A stretch of DNA of 64,000 nucleotides from Paenibacillus helianthi (GTDB taxonomy: Bacteria; Bacillota; Bacilli; Paenibacillales; Paenibacillaceae). Positions 34,816 through 44,491 of the stretch are shown piece after piece. The DNA lies in NCBI RefSeq assembly GCF_001909055.1, contig NZ_LVWI01000034.1, positions 124,001 to 188,000 of the forward strand, given 5' to 3'. Made by a program: the position numbers and the translations under genes. How positions within the stretch are numbered: the stretch's first letter is position 1; the number at the start of each line of letters is the position of its first letter. The notes beneath the pieces were generated by a model. It had not been told where the DNA came from, made no database searches, and saw nothing but the letters and a program-made list of their open reading frames with translations.

Positions 34816-37803
34816 ATGGTATGGAAAAACGTTTATTATAATTTATCCGGAGAAGATAATGCATCTGGTATTTATAAATATTTTTATGATCTTAACGATT
34901 CTGAATACAAAGAGTATACAGCGCCTATATGAATCCCAAATACAGGAATATATAATTTCAAGTCTTATGTTCGAGACAAGAATAGAAACGACTCTGAAGT
35001 GTTAACAGAAACGGTTAAGGTAGACACTACTAATCCGACCATCCCTGTAATGACAGTTGATCCTACAGCATGGACGAATAAGTTTGTCACCATTACATTA
35101 GCTGGAGGAACGGATGCGGATAGTGGTTTTCAAAAATATCAGTACAAGATCAACCAGGATGGAGAATGGAAAGACTATACTGCTCCTTTCGTAATCGATA
35201 CAGAAGGACTATACAATGTTTACGCCAGATCAGTGGACAATGTATTTAACCATAGTGAAGAAGTAACTGGGGTGGCCAAAGTTGATAAGACCAATCCGCC
35301 TAAACCGATAATGACAATTGAACCATCCAAATGGACTAATCAGTCGGTCTCCATCACGTTGTCGGGTGGAACTGATACGGATAAAGGTTTTCCTAACAGC
35401 GGATTTCAAAAGTACCAGTATAAGATTGATAATGGGGAATGGAAGGATTACACCGCACCTATTATTGTCGATACTGAGGGTTTATATAAGTTTGTTGCCC
35501 GATCAGTAGATATTGCAGCTAATCTTAGTGAGGAAGTTTCTGGGGAAGCAAAAATTGATAGGACCAAGCCAACAGTACCAATTATGACTATTGAGCCTTT
35601 AAAATGGACAAACCTGCTAGTAACTATCACATTAACAGGAGGCAATGATACAGACAAAGGCTTCCCGAATAGTGGTTTTCAAAAGTATCAATATAAAATA
35701 GATGATGAAGAATGGAAGGATTACACTCAGCCAGTCATTGTTAGTGAAGCGGGATTATATAATGTTTACGCTAGGTCTATAGATAATGTGAATTTAATTA
35801 GTGATGAGGTGTCTGGTCAGGCTAAGGTAGATAAGACCAAACCTTCGACACCTACTGGTTTTTCTACTCTACTAAGAAATTATGATAGCTTAAAAATAAC
35901 ATGGAGTCCTTCGAGTGATAATGTGGGGGTAACTGGATACGACATATATCTTGGCACAAAGCTTATAGGCACTACTACTCTAAATGAATACACATATACG
36001 GGTCTGAGCTCTGATAGAACCTATAAGTTAAAGGTAGTTGCGAAGGATGAGGCGGGGAATTTTTCTGCTGAAGGTGTGCACTATGCTAAAACTCCTCTAA
36101 GTCTTATTAGTTCCAGCACGAACCACACCCTTTATGTGAAAGCGGATGGAACGGTGTGGGCATGGGGTTCCAATGGTGGAGGTCAACTGGGGGACGGAAC
36201 GACAACCAGTAAAACAACAGCGACGCAAGTTTTGGGTTTAACAGATGTAGTAGCCGTGGCAGCAGGAAGCGAGCATAGCTTGGCACTAAAAGCAGATGGA
36301 AGTGTGTGGTCATGGGGAAGCGGATCATTGGGGGCGTTAGGCACAGGGGCTACTTCTTCATATGTACCGACACGGGTACCAGGGTTGGAGGGAATTATCG
36401 CCATAACAGCCAGTCAATCCAATAGTTATGCGTTAAAGAGTGACGGCACGGTCTGGGCTTGGGGAGGAAATCACTATGGCCAGTTAGGGAACGGAAGCAT
36501 AGGATACCAGTACAACAAAACCAGCCCAGTTAAAGTAAACAACCTTACTGGGGTAACTGCCTTGGCAGCAGGTATGAATAGTTTTGTATATGCGTTGAAA
36601 ACCGATGGAAGAGTATGGGGATGGGGAGCGAATTATTACAACAATCTAGGGATAGGCGATACACAGCAGGTAGAACCTAAGCAACTTGACGGATTAACCG
36701 AAATCACGCGAATCGTCGGTGGGACTACCCATGGAGTGTTCCTAAAAGCAGACGGAAGCGTTTGGATGTTAGGAACAGTATTCTATAAGTTTGGAACACC
36801 ATATAAGGTGCCTGGATTGAGTGAGGTGAAATCCATAGCTGGAGGAAGTGGAACAAGCTTTGCGGTGAAGTCCGATGGAAGTGTATGGGCTTGGGGAATC
36901 AACAGTTATGGCCAGCTAGGCAATGGAAAGGTAACGCCAGAACCGGAGCAGACCGACATGGTTAGAGTAACGGATTTAAGTGGCGTGAGCTCTGTAGCAG
37001 GGGGAGCAAAGAGCGGGATAGCGTCGAAAACCGATGGAAGTATTTGGACGTGGGGAGGTAACAATGAGGGACACTTAGGGGATGGAACCACGGTACAGCG
37101 ACTGGTTCCAGTACAAGTGCAGGAAAATCAGGCACCGTTGGTGACATTGACCTATCCACTGGGCACGCAAGAGAGTCCCTCTGAGACCGATGTAAGCAAC
37201 CCATCGATTCTATGGAACCAGAAGGATGCAGAGCTAACCAAATTCACTGCATACCAAGTGCAGGTCCTGGATGAGTCGGGGGGCATAGTGTCTGATTCGG
37301 GGGAAGTGAAAACTAGCCTGACAACAACAACCGGAACATGGTTATCTAGTTTGAAACTCCCAACATTTGAACCTCTGCAAGTCAAGGTAAGAGTTAAAGA
37401 TGAAAGTCTTTGGTCAGAATGGTCAAATACAGGTTGGATGGAAATCGCTAGTATGTTTTCGCTTAAGCTTAATAATTCACTGACTAATACCATTGAATTA
37501 AGTCGACCAACTATTAAGTCCGGCGAGCCTACGACTGTTAAATTAAGCGTTTATGGTAATGTCTATGGAGATGATGATATTGAAAATGATTTATTAAATG
37601 GAATTGCTAAAGTAAGGGTGTCCGGTTATACAATATCAAGTACTGAATCCTCTGGGAAATTTGGTGATGTAGAACTCTCAGCTTCTGGCAACACGGTAAT
37701 CGATGTTCAATTCCATGATGGGATTGCAGAGATTCCATTAACTTTAACAGTGCCAGGTAAACAGACGTTTTTTTCATATGGGATTGCAGGAGGACGTATT
37801 TAG
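34816..37803 (+). pseudogene. 5'-broken RCC1-propeller surface protein with Ig-like and FnIII repeats
   Basis: The frame contains an internal TGA at 34930-34932 (GAA- or GTA-like codon expected by repeat alignment) and has no signal peptide or start upstream, so the 5' end is lost. A GTG at 34999 could start a 934-residue product, but without an RBS. Domains: four OmpL47/Ig-like repeats of ~80 residues (TIEPSKWTNQSVSITLSGGT; GFQKYQYKIDNGEWKDYTAP), one fibronectin type III domain (~285-365), seven RCC1 repeats (VKADGTVWAWGSNGGGQLGDG and similar, ~370-705) forming a complete propeller, then a ~230-residue tail. Such proteins are normally secreted surface proteins. Confidence 0.78.
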
Positions 37804-38354
37804 ACAGTTTGAAGATCAAGTCGTAGAGTGGTCTTTTGAGAATTCACGTTTGAATAGAATGGAAAAGAGTCATGAATCATGAGTATTGATAGAGTCAGCG
37901 GTGCTTTGTTAGGATGGGTAGGTGCGCTATTCATACTATCCCTTATATCACCCAATCCTACAATAGTGTAATCATGTTACGCAGCAGCTTCGCCAATTGC
38001 TTAGATGACCACGTCCCATGTACGGTTTTCAGAAGTTCAAGTGAGCCACTTCTTTCAGAGTGAAACAAGTACGGATGATCTTTGATGAAGGATGCCCGGC
38101 GTTTGTTACGATAGGTGAAATTGTACAATGAGTGGAATCTATTTACAAATGAAAGAATATAGTGCTAATATAATGTAAATAAATTCAATAGCTCTCATAT
38201 ATGCTCAGAAATAAGGCCTGAGCATTTCTACCGGATTATCTGACTATGGGGGATCTAACTTCAATATAAAACCATGCTTTGTTTGTTCACGAGATTTTCT
38301 TCAGTGTGCTCTCATCATGTTCTTGTGTCTAAATTTAGGCTATGAATTTTATTG
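37804..38354. other. Region with unrecognised decayed coding DNA
   Basis: A + strand ATG at 37879 (MSIDRVSGALLGWVGAL) recalls the start of ADP-ribosylglycohydrolases but loses frame quickly. On the minus strand a ~60-codon open frame ends at 37958 (LELLKTVHGTWSSKQLAKLL near its end). Neither is supported as a gene. Confidence 0.4.
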
Positions 38355-38383
38355 AGCGGGATTCCTTATGGAATTCCGCTTTT
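38355..38383 (+). terminator. Terminator-like hairpin before the nucleotide cassette
   Basis: Stem GCGGGATTCC / GGAATTCCGC (one G-T pair) with loop TTAT, followed by TTTTA. Confidence 0.7.
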
Positions 38384-38668
38384 ATGCGTTTTGATGAGGA
38401 CATTATCTGTGATTTATTAGAGTTATAAAATTATTATAATTCTTATAACAACTAATGAAGTTAGTTTCTTTTCAAAATCATAGTTGCTGGACATCCATGG
38501 TTCTGCCATCATCATGCCAAATTGCTGGAAGAGGATGTACTTATGGCTTGGCATATCGCATGCTCAGTAAAGACTAATTGTGCAGTAATTGTTAGCGGTG
38601 GAAACTGACTGTACCCTTCTTTTTTCAAAGGAAAGGTGTTTCTTACATTAATAAAAGAAGGTGAGATC

Positions 38669-39523
38669 ATGGCGGACAGCATTGAACAAGTTCAAGAGAT
38701 TATAAGGGAATGTACGAAATTGGGTTATGCACTCAAACAAGTGGCTTGTCTAAATCAAAAAACATTATTTAGCGTTCAAGAGGTTAATGCTTATGGTGAA
38801 AGAAGTTTGATGATTGATCTCGTACTTGAAGAACTTTGTCTAAACTTTTTTAAGGGTATTCCGGCTGTCCGTAATATTATCAGTGAAGAAAGTGGTTATC
38901 TGGACTTTAACCGGGGGAGGTTTACTGTAATCCTTGATCCTCTGGACGGTACTAAAAATTTTACTATGGGTTTATCTTACTACGCCTGTTCAATAGCTAT
39001 TTTGGACGAGAATGGCGAAGTATGTGGGGCATATGTAATTAATTTAGCTAATGGTCATGAATACACTGCTATCAAAGGAAAAGGCGCATTTCGAAACGGA
39101 CAGCCGATCCATACTTTGATGCAGCAACGGCTGAATCAGGGAGACGGCATATTTGTTGGATTAGCAAAGAAGGAATGGGAGCTGCAAGCCATGAAAAGGG
39201 TAATTCTTCAGCTTAAGAGCTACAGGGCTATGGGTTGTGCGGCACTGGATCTCTGCTGTTTGGCGAGTGGTGCTGCTTCGGTTTTTGTTGATATCAGCTA
39301 TACGGCGAAACTGGTTGATGTTCTTGCTTCATCCCTGATTCTTGAGGAAGCGGGAGGTTGGGTTACTACTGAGAAGGGGACTTCCATCACACTACTGACT
39401 ACACAAGGAAATATCACCGAAATTACTCTTCAGCAAAAATTTTGTACTCTTGGAGCTTCTAATGCTTCTTTGCAGGAGATTTTAATGGATACAATCGGAT
39501 TGCAGGGATCGGTCTGGCTATGA
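38669..39523 (+). CDS. Inositol monophosphatase-family phosphatase
   Basis: 284 residues from ATG 38669, chosen for GAAGGTGAG just upstream. IMPase signatures: metal ligands in ISEESG (~70), DPLDGTKNFTMG (~90-101) and the C-terminal VDISYTAKLVDVLASSLILEEAGG, where the usual W-D metal ligand region reads KLVDVLAS. It hydrolyses a phosphomonoester with Mg2+; substrate could be inositol phosphate, a sugar phosphate, PAP or a nucleotide. Its stop overlaps ATG 39520 of the kinase-like gene (ATGA), indicating a coupled operon with nucleotide enzymes, so a nucleotide-related substrate is favoured (inference). Confidence 0.85.
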   Translation: MADSIEQVQEIIRECTKLGYALKQVACLNQKTLFSVQEVNAYGERSLMIDLVLEELCLNFFKGIPAVRNIISEESGYLDFNRGRFTVILDPLDGTKNFTMGLSYYACSIAILDENGEVCGAYVINLANGHEYTAIKGKGAFRNGQPIHTLMQQRLNQGDGIFVGLAKKEWELQAMKRVILQLKSYRAMGCAALDLCCLASGAASVFVDISYTAKLVDVLASSLILEEAGGWVTTEKGTSITLLTTQGNITEITLQQKFCTLGASNASLQEILMDTIGLQGSVWL

Positions 39524-39838
39524 ATAAAAAACTAGGAATAATGGTGTAGGCAAAACCACAATGATAGAAATGCTTGCGGAAAAGTTACGTAATGAAGGGA
39601 AGGAGGTTCTTTTAACTATGTAGCCAACGCCAGAAATGCGTCAGCTTCATATTTTTAAAACTTTTATTTATGAACCTGAAAAACGTCATCTGGTTGATTA
39701 CAACGCCCTGCAAATGTACATGTTCGCAGACCGCTTGCAGCATTATAGAGAGATTATTGAGCCTGCTCTACAAATGTCGTCGATCAGGTGGGACTTGCGA
39801 TGTCTATGTGGAACCGCATGTTTGCTGTACCAGCCTGA
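39520..39838 (+). pseudogene. Thymidylate-kinase-like nucleotide kinase, broken
   Basis: Starts ATG 39520 overlapping the phosphatase stop (MNKKLGI), but a small deletion shifts the frame before the P-loop, which reads NGVGKTTMIEMLAEKLRNEG from 39540. An in-frame TAG at 39621-39623 then interrupts LLTM-PTPEMRQL, and the next part (DYNALQMYMFADRLQHYREI, IEPAL) matches the dTMP-kinase lid/core. At least two lesions, so no functional kinase is expected. The end of the homology is uncertain because the following PRTase remnant is joined closely. Confidence 0.75.
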
Positions 39839-40186
39839 GTTAATTACCCTTGCAGCGCTGCCCTACCGCTTATTGGCGCGATTATGACTTTGAGCTTTTT
39901 AAGAGGAAAGGGCCTGCACGGCTTCATGATTCGCAAAGAACTTAAACCTTTCGGAAAATCCAGCATTATTGAAGGAAATCTACCTTCAGGCAGTCGAGTG
40001 CTGCTGATTGACGATGTGACGGGTGCAGGTTCAGCTGCGGCAAGATGTTGTGAAATATTACACGAACTGGGCATAGAAGTGGAAGGGTATTCATCAATCG
40101 TTGACCGTCAAGAACAGGCTGGTCACAATTTGCGCGAACAATTCGGCGTAGAATGGCTTCCGCTTGTTTTAATCGGTGAATATTAA
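39839..40186 (+). pseudogene. Orotate phosphoribosyltransferase-like gene, N-terminally truncated
   Basis: Open after TGA 39836-39838; about 115 residues, with a possible internal start at ATG 39884 lacking an RBS. PRPP-binding loop VLLIDDVTGAGSAAARCCE and upstream HGFMIRKELKPFGKSSIIEG match type I PRTases of the PyrE kind. The N-terminal ~90 residues found in intact OPRTases are missing, so it is probably non-functional unless expressed as a half protein. It would transfer ribose-5-phosphate from PRPP to a pyrimidine-like base. Confidence 0.72.
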
Positions 40187-40200
40187 GGAGTTAACACATA

Positions 40201-41001
40201 ATGGATAATGCAGTTGGGATTATTGGGGGAAGCGGGCTCTATCAATTATTGGAGCATCATGACTCTTTTATGATGACAACACCATATGGAGATCCATCCT
40301 CGGCCATTCAGTCTGGTGTTATTGCTGGCAAACAGGTATATTTCATTGCCAGGCATGGAATACAGCATGAGATTCCCCCGCACAAAGTTAATTACAGAGC
40401 CAATATCCAGGCATTTTATAACCTTGGTGTACGAAAATTGATAGCGACACACGCAGTGGGTAGTTTGAATCCTGCTATGGTCTCAGGAGATTTTGTGCTA
40501 TCCCATCAGTTTGTGAACAGAACATGGGGACGACAGGATACCTTTTTTGACGGTCCGGAAACGGTTCATGTTTCAGCCAGTGACCCTTTTTGTGAAGATT
40601 TGAGATTTCTTGCGGAAGAGAGCCTCATATCATCTAAATACCGTTTTCACAATGAAGCGGTAATGCTGGTTATACAAGGGCCGCGTTTCAACACGCGTGC
40701 AGAGAACCGGATTTATTATCACGAAGGAAATGATGTCATCTCTATGACTGGCTATCCAGAAGCAGTATTGGCCCGTGAACGTGGAATATGCTATATGTCA
40801 CTTGGAGTTGTTACAGATATGGCCTGTGTGCTGAATAGTCAGGACCATCCAGATCTTCCCACTACACATGAAGACGTTGTTAACAATTTTGCAGCCTCCG
40901 TAGAAAGAATGACTGCAGTTCTGGGAGTTGTACTGACTAAAATGGAACCCGAACAATGCAGGTGCGCTTGTGCTGCTTCATTAAAAGGAGCTCATGTCTA
41001 A
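40201..41001 (+). CDS. MTA/purine nucleoside phosphorylase-family protein
   Basis: 266 residues. PNP/MTAP family 2 motifs: phosphate loop IIGGSGLYQL (~7-16), RHGIQHEIPPHKVNYRAN (~51-68), ATHAVGSLNP, IQGPRFNTRAE (~159-169) and SMTGYPEAVLARERGICY (~181-198). It cleaves a nucleoside, such as 5'-methylthioadenosine, with phosphate to base and ribose-1-phosphate. The base-binding region reads VVTDMACVL, where human-type MTAP has TDYDCW, so the substrate may differ. AAGGAG lies upstream of ATG 40201; the stop overlaps the TrpB-like start (TAATG). Confidence 0.9.
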   Translation: MDNAVGIIGGSGLYQLLEHHDSFMMTTPYGDPSSAIQSGVIAGKQVYFIARHGIQHEIPPHKVNYRANIQAFYNLGVRKLIATHAVGSLNPAMVSGDFVLSHQFVNRTWGRQDTFFDGPETVHVSASDPFCEDLRFLAEESLISSKYRFHNEAVMLVIQGPRFNTRAENRIYYHEGNDVISMTGYPEAVLARERGICYMSLGVVTDMACVLNSQDHPDLPTTHEDVVNNFAASVERMTAVLGVVLTKMEPEQCRCACAASLKGAHV

Positions 41002-42218
41002 TGATCAATCAGTGGCTTAATGTAAGGAGTTTGCTCACGGAAGAACAGTTACAGAAAATATATAAATATGAAGAGGTCGAAGAGTACCGGAAATATCACC
41101 CGGCTCAGGTTATCGAACATGCTGTATCTATGGAGCGTTGGATCGGCATCCCAGAACCAGTTAAACAAAGCTACCGTATGGTTGGCCGCCAAACGCCATT
41201 GCAGCGTGCATACCGCTTAGAAAAAGCTTGGGGGACAACTAATCGGATATATATCAAACGTGAAGATACTTTAAGCAATGGGAGCTTTAAGATCACTTCA
41301 GCTTTACCGCAAGCTTACTATGGTTCAGTGGAGGGTAAAACGGCTGTAATTACCGAAACGGGTGCAGGTCAAACAGGTGTTGCAGCGGCACTTGCTGCAA
41401 AACTGACTGGTTTAAATTGTAAAGTCTATATGGTCCGCAGTTCTTATGAATTAAAGAAGCTAAGGGTCCTTATGATGAAAATGTACGGAGCGGACGTTAT
41501 AGCTTCGCCAAGTGATCAAACAGAGGCAGGAAGGGCATTTCTGGCTAGAGGTGAAAGAAACGGTTCTATCGCATTTGCAACCTCTGAGGTACTGGAAGAA
41601 ATTGCACAAGCGAATGGTAGTATTAACATAGCAGGCTCATTATTTGATTTCGTGCTTACCTACAATACTGTAATTGGATTAGAGGTAATAGAGCAGCTTA
41701 CCAGTCACAATATTGAACCGGATATCGTGATTGGCTGTGTAGGCGGTGGCAGTTCTTTTGGCGGCTTTGCCCTACCACTTGTAGATTATTATGGAGAACG
41801 GTTGGAACGTGTGATTTGTACTGAATCTACAGCCATTCCAACGCTTACCAAAGGTGAATATGGTTACGATTATGCAGATGGAGAAGGAGGGGGCAGTAAA
41901 CTGCTGATGTATTCCTTGGGGTATGATTTTAGACCACCAGCAATGCACGCTTCTGGTTTGCGCTATCATGCTGCGGCTCCGATCGTATCCCACTTTGTCA
42001 ATCAAGGCATCATTGAGGCTCAAGCCTTTGATGAAACGGAGGCCATGGCTTCGGCTATTGAACTCGCTAGGAATGAAGGGATCATCGCTTCACCGGAAAG
42101 CTCTTATACAATAAATGCGATTAAAAAAATGTGTCGTCAATATGAGAATAGAAATATCGTTGCCTTGCTGACAGGAAACGGTCAGCTTGATCTTGAATCC
42201 TATGGCGGCTTTTTGTGA
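41001..42218 (+). CDS. TrpB2-like PLP-dependent enzyme
   Basis: 405 residues from ATG 41001, overlapping the previous stop, with AAGGAG at ~40985. Tryptophan-synthase-beta-like: substrate loop [23 protein letters not shown] lysine in [33 protein letters not shown], phosphate loop [14 protein letters not shown] and C-terminal [12 protein letters not shown]. It aligns with the TrpB2 subgroup, whose members act without TrpA and use serine or phosphoserine-like donors. No trp genes are near; its position after a nucleoside phosphorylase suggests a biosynthetic beta-replacement reaction on a different nucleophile (inference). Confidence 0.88.
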   Translation: MINQWLNVRSLLTEEQLQKIYKYEEVEEYRKYHPAQVIEHAVSMERWIGIPEPVKQSYRMVGRQTPLQRAYRLEKAWGTTNRIYIKREDTLSNGSFKITSALPQAYYGSVEGKTAVITETGAGQTGVAAALAAKLTGLNCKVYMVRSSYELKKLRVLMMKMYGADVIASPSDQTEAGRAFLARGERNGSIAFATSEVLEEIAQANGSINIAGSLFDFVLTYNTVIGLEVIEQLTSHNIEPDIVIGCVGGGSSFGGFALPLVDYYGERLERVICTESTAIPTLTKGEYGYDYADGEGGGSKLLMYSLGYDFRPPAMHASGLRYHAAAPIVSHFVNQGIIEAQAFDETEAMASAIELARNEGIIASPESSYTINAIKKMCRQYENRNIVALLTGNGQLDLESYGGFL

Positions 42219-42615
42219 TGCGGATGCATTTATTACAACGCAGAACCGACAATGGCTTATGGGGGTTACCTGGTGGCTCATTAGAGTTAGGAGAGACCCT
42301 CCCAGAGGTAGCTAAGAGAGAACTATTAGAGGAGACAGGTTTAATCGCAAATTCATTAACATTGTTTGATGTGTTTCAGGCGACGAGTTTTATTACAAAT
42401 ATCCTCATGGAGACGAAGTGTATAATGTTGTGACTGCTTATTTATGTAATGATTATATCGGCACTTTAGAAAAGAATAGAGAAGAAGTGATAGAATTACG
42501 TTTTTTTTAATTATAAGGAAATTCCTTTTGAGATAAATCCACCCGATTTGCCAATAATCAAGCAATTTCTGTTACACTCCCTCGAAATGATTCAGTTTTC
42601 TCACTCTGACTCATG
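42218..42615 (+). pseudogene. Nudix hydrolase, two frameshifts
   Basis: The Nudix box is intact ([20 protein letters not shown], then TG; G-x5-E-x7-RE-x2-EE-x-G). After DVF a one-base loss changes frame; the other frame continues [21 protein letters not shown] second break lies in an eight-T run at ~42501-42508; with seven T the frame would run on as FFNYKEIPFEINPPDLPIIK to TGA 42613. The N-terminus is also shorter than usual and abuts the TrpB-like stop. The gene would hydrolyse a nucleoside diphosphate derivative. One or both shifts could be sequencing errors. Confidence 0.8.
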
Positions 42616-42892
42616 AATTGGCAGGATTTCATCCTGTAGTTAAAGAGAAGAAGAGGATGATGAAGGAGCCGGTGGCCGGGAGATGGAGAATTGGGCATGC
42701 GTAAATAAAGGGTGAATATAGATCACCCATGTTGCATTTGTGAAGGTCTGAGCTTTTGATCTTCAAAATCGGCCATCTTTTTAGCGCATAACAACGGATT
42801 AGAGTTTCGTGGAACAATCATAAAAACAGGGAGTTTTGAAAATGTACTAATTTAGCGTTCTCAGACGATCTCTAGCAGGAGGTGCTATAGCA
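42616..42892. other. Intergenic, nothing recognised
   Basis: No convincing gene, hairpin or RNA. The AGGAGG near 42877 on the + strand is not followed by a usable start codon. Confidence 0.45.
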
Positions 42893-42893
42893 T

Positions 42894-42917
42894 AAAAAAA
42901 CCCCCGGGAATCGGGAG
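42894..42917 (-). terminator. Terminator of the minus-strand gene at 42940-43314
   Basis: On the minus strand a 6-bp stem CTCCCG / CGGGGG with loop ATTCC is followed by seven T residues. Confidence 0.75.
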
Positions 42918-42939
42918 CTTCTCAACAGCAAAACTTGAA

Positions 42940-43314
42940 TTAATTTGTAACATCGGAAATAGATGAACTAGTTTTTCCGAAAAATTCTCCATTAACGTTA
43001 CTACCGCCACCACTCCATTGAAGCGTATAGTCTCCACCAAGCATGCCTTGTTCGTAAACATGTTGGGAATTTTTCCATGTAATAGATCCATCTCCTGGAA
43101 TCACCTCGGAAAAATATACCCAACCTGAATTTTTGTGTGTTAGGCTAACAGTAACTGAACTGCTACTATAGTTTTTCATAAGCAGTTTAATATGGCCATA
43201 TCCCTCATTTATAGTAAAGGTTTTTGGTACAACTGCGCCTCCTGTCACGGTACCCCCAATGGGGTTGGACGTATCAATAACAAATATTTCAAAAAAACGA
43301 CTTACGTTTTCCAT
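42940..43314 (-). CDS. Hypothetical beta-rich protein, probably fragment
   Basis: 124 residues: Gly/Ser/Thr-rich, with alternating hydrophobic pattern (GHIKLLMKNYSSSSVTVSLT; GDYTLQWSGGGSNVNGEFFG) suggesting a beta-sandwich. No signal peptide or membrane segment; its start overlaps in another frame the 3' end of a broken coiled-coil gene, so it may have lost its own 5' end. Has its own terminator. No family recognised. Confidence 0.45.
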   Translation of the reverse strand: MENVSRFFEIFVIDTSNPIGGTVTGGAVVPKTFTINEGYGHIKLLMKNYSSSSVTVSLTHKNSGWVYFSEVIPGDGSITWKNSQHVYEQGMLGGDYTLQWSGGGSNVNGEFFGKTSSSISDVTN

Positions 43315-43625
43315 ATGTATCCATGCGAGAGAGAATCTCGCTCAGCTGTTTGCTCGTCTCCTGCTGGCCTTTCCGGATCTCATCACTGAGCCTCTCATTA
43401 GTAGAGGCCGCCTCGCCTCGTGCATCAGCTAACTTCCCCCTGAGACGTTCGAACTTTTGGCGATCCCAGCTCACGTTGCTTTTGATTATCCTCTCGCTCA
43501 CGTTGCATGGTTTCTATGAGCGTGCGGTTATAATTCTCCTGCCGCTCAAACTGTGCCATCACCGCAGAATGTAGACTCGTTAAGGCTTCTGAAGATACAT
43601 CGCTCACACCATTCGCAGCAATCAC
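43292..43625 (-). pseudogene. Frameshifted coiled-coil gene (possibly DUF3967-like)
   Basis: Reading from 43625, MIAANGVSDVSSEALTSLHS...TLIETMQREREDNQKQREL goes out of frame near 43450; a second frame continues WDRQKFERLRGKLADARGEA...QLSEILSRMD. Together they form a ~95-residue charged coiled coil like the C-terminal halves of some Firmicute MerR-like proteins. The DNA-binding N-terminus is absent. Family assignment is tentative. Confidence 0.5.
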
Positions 43626-43680
43626 GTCTATGAGCTACGTTTATCTTAGACACCCGATAAAGGTGAAGGTGAGGATATTC

Positions 43681-43760
43681 AAAGGGTCAATTCTATGGCT
43701 GCAGCAGTTTTCCCAAATGTCGGCATATTAAAACAATCGAAGTAGTATAACAGAGCAGTA
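43681..43760 (+). repeat. Dispersed relic repeat, copy 1
   Basis: AAAGGGTCAATTCTATGGCT and the next ~55 bp are repeated at 50795-50870 (nearly identical) and partly at 46493-46550. In the 50.8-kb copy this could encode the end of an open frame (KGLILRLQQLSQMPAY). Probably the end of a decayed mobile element. Confidence 0.65.
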
Positions 43761-43899
43761 ATCCTGTTGCCAAGTTATTTTAATTCTCTGGATTTGAGGT
43801 GTTGTTTTTTGCAATAGCATGTCTTTCTCAGTGATGACATTTGAATCTTCCTTGGCTAACATCCAACCTACATGGCGAATGTTGTTTAACTGATAAAAA

Positions 43900-44290
43900 T
43901 CTTATGTATATGCATTCACCAGCACCACCGCTGTTCGTTGTTTATACAGCTCTTTGTAGCCCCGGCTTCCTCTAGTCGGGAACGTGTACTTAAGTCAGTC
44001 CGTATCGTTCTTTAATCTTGAATACTTTCTGACAGCCATCTTTCTTCCACGGACGCATGGTGCATAATGGCCGGAAGTGTTCTTTTTTGGTTTTGATTAG
44101 TTTTTTATTTCGCATATTGTAGTCAATGAGCGGCTTCGTTACAATCGTCTACACCTGTGTGTTAGACAATTCGAAACTTATCCCGCAGTAAGCAACTCTT
44201 GCTCTATATTCAGATCCGCATGCTGGGCAGTCAGTGCTGTTAGGTCTTTTTGTTGTGGTGTGCATCTTCTCACAGGTGGGACCATTGGCT
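43900..44290 (-). pseudogene. Degenerate IS transposase relic
   Basis: Minus-strand translation, with stops and shifts, gives LIDYNMRNKKLIKTKKEHFR, PLCTMRPWKKDG, FKIKERYGL and RGSRGYKELYKQRTAV. These align with AIIPLNPRNEKEPP, RGTPCC-type and RESRGWKELYNKRTSVERCN segments of the transposase at 51400-52275. It is therefore a decayed relative of that IS. No terminal repeats recognised. Confidence 0.6.
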
Positions 44291-44491
44291 TTTTAAACCA
44301 TTGGATAAGTCAAAAGGCTCGAATGTAATTTGCTCCATGCGTGGATTTTGTGATAGCCATCTATAATACCATCCTAAAATTATGAATAAAATGGGCTATA
44401 TTCAAATTATATCCTTTTAAAAAGAAAATATTTACATAAATAGATAATTGTTGTACGATTTTGATGTGGTGATATTTAAAGCATATTTTGT
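44291..44491. other. Intergenic DNA before the lipoprotein gene
   Basis: AT-rich and without a recognised gene; probably carries the lipoprotein promoter. Confidence 0.4.

Noticed and set aside
37950-38110. Possible group II intron end or RNA element (GTACGGTT-like sequence)
   Set aside because: No domain V-like hairpin, reverse transcriptase or matching 5' end could be found.
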